A DNA stretch of 64,000 nt from Fluviispira vulneris. Its GTDB lineage: Bacteria > Bdellovibrionota_B > Oligoflexia > Silvanigrellales > Silvanigrellaceae. The stretch lies in contig NZ_JACRSE010000001.1 of the NCBI RefSeq assembly GCF_014281055.1, positions 620,001 to 684,000 of the forward strand, given 5' to 3'. The position numbers and the translations under genes were made by a program. Positions 45,076 to 52,375 of the stretch are shown here, in pieces. The notes beneath the pieces were generated by a model that searched no databases, was not told the DNA's origin, and saw nothing but the letters and a program-made list of their open reading frames with translations. The stretch's first letter is position 1. Every line of letters begins with the position of its first letter.

Positions 45076-45104
45076 TAAACAATTAAAACTTTCTGGATCG
45101 TCAA
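45076..45104 (-). promoter_or_regulatory. Candidate promoter of the structured RNA
   Basis: TTGACG (45104-45099) and TGTTTA (45081-45076) are spaced by 17 bases on the minus strand, directly after the stop codon of the M32 peptidase gene. Transcription would begin near 45068, about 20 bases before the RNA's closing stem. Confidence 0.4.
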
Positions 45105-46604
45105 TTATTTGATAGGAAATTTTCTCTTAAGATAATTCATATAATTTGCGATATTTAAGTCTTTCTTTGTTACCTTTTTTAAGATCTCAGGACCTGTAAA
45201 TTTTTTTCCATGACAATAAATATTTTCTATCAACCACTTTTGCAGTTCGGCAAAATTTCCATTTTTAATGTCATTTTTAAGATTTGGCAGAGCTGCGGAT
45301 GCAACATCAAAAAATTGTGCGCTCATTAAGTTACCTAAAGTATATCCTTGGAAACAACCACCAACCAATCCCGCAAACCAATGCACATCTTGCAAGCAAC
45401 CATGTGAATCATTAGGGACTTTAACTCCCAAATCACTTAAATAACGAGCGTTCCATGCTTCAGGTAAATCTTTAACCTTAAGTTTCCCTTCTAAGAGTTG
45501 TTTTTCAAGGTCAAAACGAATCATCACATGTAAATTGTAGGTTACTTCATCGGCTTCTGTACGTATTAAAGAAGGTGTTACATTATTAATGCTAGCATAA
45601 AAAGTATGCAACGAAACATTTTTTAATTGTTCTGGAAAAAGCATTTGAAAATCTTTATAAAAATATTCCCAAAACTCCTTACTTCTCCCAACTATATTTT
45701 CCCATAGACGCGATTGACTTTCATGGACTCCTGCAGAGGTTCCTCCAAAAAGAATATTACCATCCAATTCTTTTGCATTACCCAATTCATAAAATGCATG
45801 TCCCAATTCATGAATTGCACCAAAAAGACTATCGTTAAAATTATTTTCATCATACCGATTGGTAATACGAATATCTCCACGTGAAAAAGAGATCATAAAA
45901 GGATGATGAGTAAGATCAAGGCGCCCACGTGAAAAATCATAACCTATCTCAGTTAAGATTTTCTCTACAAACAACTGCTGAATTTTTTTTGGATACATTT
46001 TATTTAAAAATTCAAACTCCACTTTTTTTTCAGATATTATATCTTTAGCAAATGGTACAAGTTCTGATCTTAATTCAGAAAAAATATTTGTGATACTTTC
46101 TGTAGTAAAACCATAATCATGCTCTGCAATTAAGGGGTCTAAAACGTGTTTATGCGGAAAAAACTGAGAATACTTATGAGAATGATCAACAGATTTTTCT
46201 AAAAATGGCTCTATTAATTTAAAATTACTTTCATCTTTTGCTCTTATCCAAGCCTCATAGCATATAGAAAAATGCTGAACAATTTCCGAAATAAAGTCGG
46301 CAGGAACTTTTGTTGCTAAATCAAATTCTCTCCGTGCCAGACGAAGAAAAGAAGCTTCATCTGACTCATAGGGAAAATCTTTTTCAAAACCATCTAAATC
46401 ATCTAATAATTTCTCAACTTGTGCGCTTGCAACTTTTTCATGGGCAACCTTACGTAAAGTCGCCATTTGTCGCCCTCTTGATTCTGCTCCTTGAGGAGGC
46501 ATGTAAGTATTTTGATCCCAATACAAAACCGACGATGCTGCTCGCAAATCTGTTATTTCAGCAAATTGCTCTCTTAATATTTTAAATTTTTCATGTTGAG
46601 TCAT
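45105..46604 (-). CDS. Thermostable-carboxypeptidase-1-type (Taq, M32) metallocarboxypeptidase
   Basis: The 499-residue protein has the M32 zinc site GAIHELGHAFYELG (HExxH), preceded by the family motif HPFMISFSRGDIRITNRYDE. The downstream GTSAGVHESQSRLWEN supplies the third zinc ligand, and HWFAGLVGGCFQGYTLGN near the C-terminus is conserved. The N-terminus ASSVLYWDQNTYMPPQGAESRG is typical. It removes C-terminal residues from peptides in the cytosol. Length is normal for the family. The gene is single. Confidence 0.96.
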   Translation of the reverse strand: MTQHEKFKILREQFAEITDLRAASSVLYWDQNTYMPPQGAESRGRQMATLRKVAHEKVASAQVEKLLDDLDGFEKDFPYESDEASFLRLARREFDLATKVPADFISEIVQHFSICYEAWIRAKDESNFKLIEPFLEKSVDHSHKYSQFFPHKHVLDPLIAEHDYGFTTESITNIFSELRSELVPFAKDIISEKKVEFEFLNKMYPKKIQQLFVEKILTEIGYDFSRGRLDLTHHPFMISFSRGDIRITNRYDENNFNDSLFGAIHELGHAFYELGNAKELDGNILFGGTSAGVHESQSRLWENIVGRSKEFWEYFYKDFQMLFPEQLKNVSLHTFYASINNVTPSLIRTEADEVTYNLHVMIRFDLEKQLLEGKLKVKDLPEAWNARYLSDLGVKVPNDSHGCLQDVHWFAGLVGGCFQGYTLGNLMSAQFFDVASAALPNLKNDIKNGNFAELQKWLIENIYCHGKKFTGPEILKKVTKKDLNIANYMNYLKRKFPIK

Positions 46605-46759
46605 GTTTAATCCCCTCCAAATACAATAAAAGAGAATATAACAAAAAATAAGCGATGAAAATTTTTTTTAAAATAATTCGTCCATTAATTTTATTTAATT
46701 TTTAACTTTAATTATTTTTAACATAAAACATTAATGCTTAACTTTATCATTGTTATAAA

Positions 46760-46801
46760 ATTTATAAAAATATTTTAAATATTTAAAATATTTTTATAAA
46801 T
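46760..46801. repeat. Perfect 42-bp all-A/T palindrome
   Basis: The left half starts ATTTATAAAAATATTTTAAA and the right half is its exact reverse complement, with no loop, centred at 46780/46781. It lies 40 bases after the stop of the S1-like/lectin gene on the minus strand. It could be a terminator or extrude as a cruciform. Chance alone is unlikely even at this base composition. Confidence 0.7.
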
Positions 46802-46841
46802 GATTGCATAATTAATAAAAGGCCGGTGAGTTATTATTCAG

Positions 46842-48881
46842 TTAATGAATATTTAAATTGGCAACTGAAAAATTTTGTTTCAAATTGCTTGAGGAGCCAG
46901 CACTAGCAAAACTAGGCACTTTATATCTTGAAGAATCGTACCAATTCTTACCACCGATATAGAAGTATCGAGATGTACTATATCTCAATGTATTTTTGCC
47001 AAAATCATGAATGAGTAATTCATCGTTTTTCAAAGCAAAGAACCATTTAAATTCATGCTCAACTTCACCTATTGTTGAGCAATATTTATTTTCAGCATAG
47101 TCCCAACTACTTCCTTCGTTTTCAATTAATAGTGAAGCATAACAAACTTGGGGACCGACCGTTTTTGAAAATCCGTAATTTGAAAATATGGCGTTATTAT
47201 GTGCATTATAATAATTTATATAACCAGATTTTAAAAGATTTTCTTTTTTATCCAATTTTAAATATCCATTAAAAGTGGGATATATTTCATATTCATGTTC
47301 ATCTTTTAGACTTAATGAAATACTGAACTGAGTATATTTTGGTGAGATATTTTTAGAAATTGTATCATAATTCAGTATTTTATAATTTGATTTATTCTCT
47401 GAGATATTAAGATAGCTTTCAGAATCATTTAAATTTAAATTATCTGCTAATTCTGTATTGAAAATATAATTATTATTTTTATCTTGGTTTAAATACCATC
47501 TCTGCTCATTTTTGCTTAAATCACAGATTTCCATTCGTGGTCTTGTATTCTTGGTATCAGTTGATAATGGTTTAGTTAAACAATAAATTTGTTGGTTTTT
47601 TCCATCAAAGACACCACTTATTAATTGTCCTGCTTCTGTGTATAACCATTTTACAGAATCATCACATTTAGCATTAAAGGATAAATAATAGTTTTTTGTA
47701 TCTAAACAGTACTTATTTCCCTGCATGTCGCTGATAGCGATGTGAATGCTTTTTTCATCAAATATATTTTTGAAATTTGCAAGTGGTTCATTTAAGCATG
47801 AATTACTAGTTAATAGTTCCTTATCAGTAATTGATAAAATCGCATATCTGCGTTGCCGCTCAGCTGTGTTATTATGAGATGATTGTGGTTCAATGTAACA
47901 AACAGAAACAGGTTCACTCACATTTTGTTGTGGAACAATATTTGGAATAGTGCCAATTGGAAAATCATTTGGATATAGGTTTGCTGGTGTATTACTAAAT
48001 GTTTCAAACGTTTCTCTATTAATATTTCCAGAGCCATCTAAATATCTATATCTATAAGATCGGCTTGAATAATCATAATAGTATGAATCTACATACGCAA
48101 TTTGATTTGTCGAAATTCTACCCAAAGCCAAATATTGATCTTCTTGTGTGTATAAATCATTTAATCGCTCCAAATGCTCAAAATCATTCACTCGAGCTGG
48201 ATCATTTCTTAAGTTTTCTAATTCTCTTCGGTAAGTATCTGTGACACTGACAAAGCTTTCATTGGGTCTAATAGCATATAAGTAAATTGTCATTATTGTT
48301 GGGCTGTTCATAAAGTAACGACTATATGCGGCAACATAATAAAAAGCATCTCTTAATGCATAGGCCGGGTTTGAATAAGTTGCAGTGAATGCAGGATGCG
48401 CAGGGTTTCTTGAAGCAAAATTAATTGCATTAAAGTAATTGTAGTAGTCTACTATAGGGTATTGAACAGTTGGTGTTGTACGCAAATATTCTCTATCAAT
48501 TTCAAACTGACTAATTAAACGCTCGCTATTGCTGCTTGCTGCTGGGAAATTATATTCTAAGTAAGAATATTGTAATGGGGGTACTATATTTGTTAAATAC
48601 AAATAATGATGGTTCACATAGTTTGATAAATCAATATTTTGACTATTTGGTGGGTAAGGGAATCCACCATTAATAGCAATTTGACTTGGTGGTGTTATAG
48701 AAGCTCTATAAACTAAATTTGGTATGTGTCTTTGTGGAGGTGGAATTTGCGCTTCTTCGTCTACTTCAGGATCTAAAGCATGTTTAAATTTTATGTCTTC
48801 ACTAGCATCCCCTATTCTAGCATATAACGGTTGTGCGCTTGAAAAAATAAAAATGTAGAAACAGACAAGAGTTTTTTTCAT
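46842..48881 (-). CDS. Secreted pertussis-toxin-S1-like protein with C-terminal ricin-type lectin region, putative AB toxin
   Basis: The 679-residue protein has a Sec signal (cleavage after LYA, residue 21). Residues 55-270 follow pertussis S1: VYRASITPPSQIAINGGF against VYRYDSRPPEDVFQNGF (Arg59 for Arg9), AFTATYSNPAY against AFVSTSSSRRY, IYLYAIRPNESF against GYIYEVRADNNF, and YTQEDQYLALGRISTNQI against YQSEYLAHRRIPPENI. STS becomes TAT, and Q-x-E becomes E-D-Q (247-249), so activity is uncertain. Residues about 375-480 have ricin-B features: YCLDTK, a CDDSVKW segment, a second CLTKP, and CDLSKNEQRWYL (QxW). A second lectin-like segment may lie near 580-630. Toxin role inferred. Confidence 0.55.
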   Translation of the reverse strand: MKKTLVCFYIFIFSSAQPLYARIGDASEDIKFKHALDPEVDEEAQIPPPQRHIPNLVYRASITPPSQIAINGGFPYPPNSQNIDLSNYVNHHYLYLTNIVPPLQYSYLEYNFPAASSNSERLISQFEIDREYLRTTPTVQYPIVDYYNYFNAINFASRNPAHPAFTATYSNPAYALRDAFYYVAAYSRYFMNSPTIMTIYLYAIRPNESFVSVTDTYRRELENLRNDPARVNDFEHLERLNDLYTQEDQYLALGRISTNQIAYVDSYYYDYSSRSYRYRYLDGSGNINRETFETFSNTPANLYPNDFPIGTIPNIVPQQNVSEPVSVCYIEPQSSHNNTAERQRRYAILSITDKELLTSNSCLNEPLANFKNIFDEKSIHIAISDMQGNKYCLDTKNYYLSFNAKCDDSVKWLYTEAGQLISGVFDGKNQQIYCLTKPLSTDTKNTRPRMEICDLSKNEQRWYLNQDKNNNYIFNTELADNLNLNDSESYLNISENKSNYKILNYDTISKNISPKYTQFSISLSLKDEHEYEIYPTFNGYLKLDKKENLLKSGYINYYNAHNNAIFSNYGFSKTVGPQVCYASLLIENEGSSWDYAENKYCSTIGEVEHEFKWFFALKNDELLIHDFGKNTLRYSTSRYFYIGGKNWYDSSRYKVPSFASAGSSSNLKQNFSVANLNIH

Positions 48882-49505
48882 AACAATACTCCCTAAAATA
48901 ATATATGTCTAAAAATATTTATTGGAAAATTTTAAGTAACAAAAAATCTTAGATTGGAATTCCAAAAATTATAAATTAAGGATACAAAATTACTTAAAAT
49001 CGATAATATATATATCATCGAACTAAAAAAGAATCTCTAATAGAAAATAATGACTGATTATATTTTCATAGCCTTAATTTACTTTGCAATTCTCAACCTG
49101 GAAGATATATATTTTTTTATATTTAGAAAAATACAGAAAATAAATTTACAATATTTTTTCCAACAAAAAAATATTAAAATTATTTTTTTAAATTGTCAAA
49201 TTATAAAATACTGGTTATTTTAGATATATTTTCTATATAATTAAATACCAATAGAGCTTATTTCTATTCAAAATATTTTACCAATATTTTTTTATTTTGA
49301 TGAAATAATTGGTGATTTTAAAAGAATTACCTATATTTTAAATGAATTTTAATTTGGATGACTGTCTGATATCTATAGTAAAAACAATTTAGTAGCTCAA
49401 ACATCCACGAACAACAATATCAATTAAAAGGAATGAAAAGTTAAACATCTAATGCAAAAGCAAAAGGTTTTGCTCTTGCTTTGACTTTTTTAGAATACTT
49501 GAAAA
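48882..49505. other. AT-rich intergenic region between two minus-strand genes
   Basis: These 624 bases have no coding-like frame. They include the 12-bp palindrome TTGGAATTCCAA at 48954-48965, about 75 bases before the S1-like gene, which could be an operator. The hairpin repeat at 49454-49479 is listed separately. The rest is low-complexity A/T. Confidence 0.5.
49454..49479. repeat. 12-bp inverted repeat with 2-base loop downstream of the hydrolase gene
   Basis: GCAAAAGCAAAA (49454-49465) faces TTTTGCTCTTGC (49468-49479), pairing at 11 of 12 positions, the twelfth being a possible G-U. It lies 26 bases after the stop of the minus-strand hydrolase gene. It has no clean T-run on that strand, but one follows on the plus strand. 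Confidence 0.5.
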
Positions 49506-50723
49506 TTAATTTAAAAACTCGGTAGCCTCAAAATTGTCTTCAACTAGAGTCCAATTATTATTCTTCTTAATCCATTTTTCCAAAGTTATTATACCTTTAA
49601 ATTTATTCATAGACCAAGGTGAGCTTAATAATGCTGTATTTTCATCTACCACAATAACTTTTCTATCAAGATATTTCATATTATTAGCGCCAGTATTTAA
49701 AACAGTTTGCCAATATTTCTGAATATTACCTTTACCCTCAGCATTTCCAAAGGAAACTGGAATCGACTGAAGTATTGCATCTTCAGAGTAAACACTGATA
49801 GTATTTTTTGCAATTTTATTTTCTGCATCAAGATTGAAACCTCTTTCCCAGTTATCTGTAGCAGCAATAATATCTTTTGTGACTTTGAGCTCAGTATTCT
49901 TCGCAACAGGATTATTTTCTATAATATTTATAGTTTTAATAATATCTGCTACTTTTTGAGGCTGGGACAAATTAGGAAAATGTCCTGAAGTAATTGAAAA
50001 TACTTGTTTCACTTGGGTGTTAGAATACATATATTTTTGCTCACTTTGAGGAAGAGCATTATCTCTTAATGTCTGAATATAATATTTTGGTATTTTACCA
50101 GATTTTTCTTCACTCATTACGACTCTATGTAGAAAAGGTAGCATTGGACTAGAAATATTAAATTTTTCAATGAGTTTTAAATTTTCGTTAGAAAAATCTT
50201 GAGCAAATGTCTCTTGTAAATTATCACTATTTACTGTGATAGTTCCATTGGCATCATTTATTATTAAATTTCTCTTTAAAAGAGAATCTGAATTTATAAT
50301 AATATCATAATAGGATGTATCTTTTGGTAGTAAACCTCCTGCCAAATATATTAATGTCTTTATTTTTTCTGGTCTTTTTTCGGCAGCTTCACTAATTATT
50401 GTTCCAGAAAATCCTTGACCTAATAAAATAGCCTTTCCATTCTGCTTGTCCAATTCATTTACAATTGTATTGACATAATCATCAAAGGTTATGCTTTTAA
50501 CTGAAGAAATATGACTATCATTTTTGAGATTAGGCAATGCAGGTATAATAACGCTATAACCATTACTGCGTAATTCTTTAGCAACAAGCTCCATAGACCA
50601 AGGTCCTAAGAATTCAGAGTGGATTAAAATAATTGGAGATTTTTTTTCCGCAGCAAAAACACATGAAGTCGTACTAAAAAATATTACTGTTGATTTGAAA
50701 ATAATTTTAAAAAATCCTCTCAT
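49506..50723 (-). CDS. Exported alpha/beta-hydrolase-fold protein (nucleophile lost) fused to an NTF2/SnoaL-like domain
   Basis: A signal peptide (residues 1-24, ending CVFA) precedes an alpha/beta-hydrolase fold of the esterase/hydroxynitrile-lyase type: IILIHSEFLGPWSMELVAKEL, then ILLGQGFSGTIISEAAEKRP, then SGHFPNLSQPQKVADII with the conserved His. The elbow GHSxGG reads GQGFSG, so the Ser nucleophile position (104) is Gly. Residues about 285-405 resemble a SnoaL/DUF4440-type NTF2 domain (NWERGFNLDAENKIAKNTISVY, ENTALLSSPW). It is divergent from a TetR gene with matching operators, so it is probably repressed and induced by a ligand. Possibly a binding or lyase-type protein rather than an esterase. 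Confidence 0.65.
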   Translation of the reverse strand: MRGFFKIIFKSTVIFFSTTSCVFAAEKKSPIILIHSEFLGPWSMELVAKELRSNGYSVIIPALPNLKNDSHISSVKSITFDDYVNTIVNELDKQNGKAILLGQGFSGTIISEAAEKRPEKIKTLIYLAGGLLPKDTSYYDIIINSDSLLKRNLIINDANGTITVNSDNLQETFAQDFSNENLKLIEKFNISSPMLPFLHRVVMSEEKSGKIPKYYIQTLRDNALPQSEQKYMYSNTQVKQVFSITSGHFPNLSQPQKVADIIKTINIIENNPVAKNTELKVTKDIIAATDNWERGFNLDAENKIAKNTISVYSEDAILQSIPVSFGNAEGKGNIQKYWQTVLNTGANNMKYLDRKVIVVDENTALLSSPWSMNKFKGIITLEKWIKKNNNWTLVEDNFEATEFLN

Positions 50724-50832
50724 CTATTAACCCTTTAATTTAATAAATTTATTTAACAAATTAATATATTGAATTTAAAATATTGAAAAATACTTTACGT
50801 CAACGTAGAAATTATATATAGTTCGCAAATGA

Positions 50833-50846
50833 ACCGAACATTCGGT
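50833..50846. promoter_or_regulatory. Palindromic operator 1 for the TetR regulator
   Basis: ACCGAACATTCGGT is a perfect 6-2-6 inverted repeat, framed as GAACCGAACATTCGGTGCA. It is nearly the same as operator 2, whose centre lies exactly 60 bases away. It lies in the gap between the divergent hydrolase and TetR genes, so it is a likely repressor site. Confidence 0.7.
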
Positions 50847-50892
50847 GCAATTTTTTTCTGACATGGAAATTATAATTGGTCAAGTTTTTTGA

Positions 50893-50906
50893 ACCAAATA
50901 TTTGGT
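50893..50906. promoter_or_regulatory. Palindromic operator 2 for the TetR regulator
   Basis: ACCAAATATTTGGT is a perfect 6-2-6 inverted repeat in the same GAACC...GGTGCA frame as operator 1. It lies 26 bases before the TTG start of the TetR gene, consistent with autorepression. Confidence 0.7.
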
Positions 50907-50932
50907 GCACTTGTAGTAAGGATGGTAAGACG

Positions 50933-51478
50933 TTGAAAAATCAGATAATACAGAAACTTATAAATGAATTCCGAAAGTTTGGCTATGAAGGCTTAAGCTT
51001 GAGGCAAATTTCAGAAGCAACTGGTTTAGGTAAAGCCAGTCTTTACCACTATTTTCCAAGTGGTAAAAAAGAAATGGCATTAGAAGTTATGAAAGCAGCA
51101 AGTGAATGGATAAAAAATGATTTAGACTCTCTGATGGATTCAGATCTTCTTCCTGAGAAAAAATTAGAAAAACTGGTAAATATTTTATCAGAATTTTATC
51201 AAAATGGAAAAAATGCTTGTTTACTTGATGTCATGACGATTGATAACTGTTCAAATAATAATTTTTTCATAGAGTCAAAAAATATTCTCCTAAATTTAAC
51301 CAATATTTTTTATAAAATGTCAAAAGAATTTGGACATAGTGAAGAAAATGCTGCAAGAAAGGCACAAACAGCATTAAGTTTATTACAAGGCGCATTAATT
51401 CAGTCAAGAATTCTAGAAGATAATAATATTTTTGCACAGCAATTCTTAGTAATTCAAAGTATTTTACAAAATAAATAG
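50933..51478 (+). CDS. TetR/AcrR family transcriptional regulator
   Basis: The ~181-residue protein has the TetR helix-turn-helix at its N-terminus: IINEFRKFGYEGLSLRQISE-type sequence, then ATGLGKASLYHYFPSGKKEMA. The C-terminal part is a helical ligand-binding/dimer domain (LLDVMTIDNC, AALSLLQGALIQSRIL-like helix). I chose TTG 50933, after AAGGATGG; the upstream frame runs back through operator 2 and has no ribosome site. It faces the hydrolase/NTF2 gene, and two palindromes lie between. The ligand is unknown. Confidence 0.88.
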   Translation: MKNQIIQKLINEFRKFGYEGLSLRQISEATGLGKASLYHYFPSGKKEMALEVMKAASEWIKNDLDSLMDSDLLPEKKLEKLVNILSEFYQNGKNACLLDVMTIDNCSNNNFFIESKNILLNLTNIFYKMSKEFGHSEENAARKAQTALSLLQGALIQSRILEDNNIFAQQFLVIQSILQNK

Positions 51479-51639
51479 GATTGGGTTTTCGAACATTTTG
51501 ATGATCAGTTTTACGATTATAAGCATCGTGCACTTCATTCAAAACTTGCAATTATGAGTCCTGTACAGAATCAAAATTCAAATATAATATGTGCCCAATG
51601 AATTGGGGACCGTTGTAATAAATATACCTTATTTTTTAT

Positions 51640-52350
51640 CTAATTTCTTAGATTATTAAATTCAGATATTTCTTTCAATATATTTTGATCAAGAATATTA
51701 AAATCAGAAATACTACCTTCAACTGCCCCCAAACGTTTGAGTTCTGCAAACACGCGACTCACTGTTTCGGGTGTCATGTCTGCCAAATCGGCAAAATCAC
51801 TGCGACTCAGCAGGGCTTTTTTATAGAGCGATTTATTTTTCAAATAGGGCGAGAAATCTAGAAAACAAGAAGCTAACCTTTGTTTTGCAGATTTGTAACG
51901 TACACCTTCAATTCTATTGTATAAGCGAGAAGAAACGCTGCTTAAACGTTTTAAGAAATCAAAATATAAGGAGGGATTTTTCTCCGCAATGCCAAAAATG
52001 GCAACGTTCGGTACTGCAAAGTAATCACAATGAGTTATTGCAGTACATGTTCTTTCAAAATAAGGCGATTTTGAAAATATTTCGAGCACTCCAAAACTAT
52101 CACCTTCTTTTGCGAGAGAACTGATAATTGTTTTATCTTTTTCAAATTCACGGGTAAATTTTACACAACCAGAAACAATCAAATATATTGAATAAGATTT
52201 TTCTCCCGCAATAAAAATATTTTGCTCTTTCTTTACAGAGAGCTCAGAAGAACTTTGGTATAATAATTCAATTTCTTCTTCGTTGAGTGTTGGAAAAAAA
52301 GAGGCAAACTTTTTAAATGAATGTCCTTTTGGATTTTTTTTCACATGCAA
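51640..52350 (-). CDS. Crp/Fnr family transcriptional regulator
   Basis: The 236-residue protein has a cyclic-nucleotide-binding beta-roll (residues about 25-145; FIAGEKSYSIYLIVSGCVKF, GDSFGVLEIFS) and a winged-helix domain with SDFADLADMTPETVSRVFAELKRLG. It lacks FNR's N-terminal cysteine cluster, and I do not see the CRP cAMP motif RTA, so the effector is unclear. AAGGA lies before the ATG. It follows the LuxE-LuxC fusion by 25 bases on the same strand, so the two are probably co-transcribed. Confidence 0.92.
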   Translation of the reverse strand: MHVKKNPKGHSFKKFASFFPTLNEEEIELLYQSSSELSVKKEQNIFIAGEKSYSIYLIVSGCVKFTREFEKDKTIISSLAKEGDSFGVLEIFSKSPYFERTCTAITHCDYFAVPNVAIFGIAEKNPSLYFDFLKRLSSVSSRLYNRIEGVRYKSAKQRLASCFLDFSPYLKNKSLYKKALLSRSDFADLADMTPETVSRVFAELKRLGAVEGSISDFNILDQNILKEISEFNNLRN

Positions 52351-52375
52351 ATCCTTACTGCTAAAAAATTATTCT

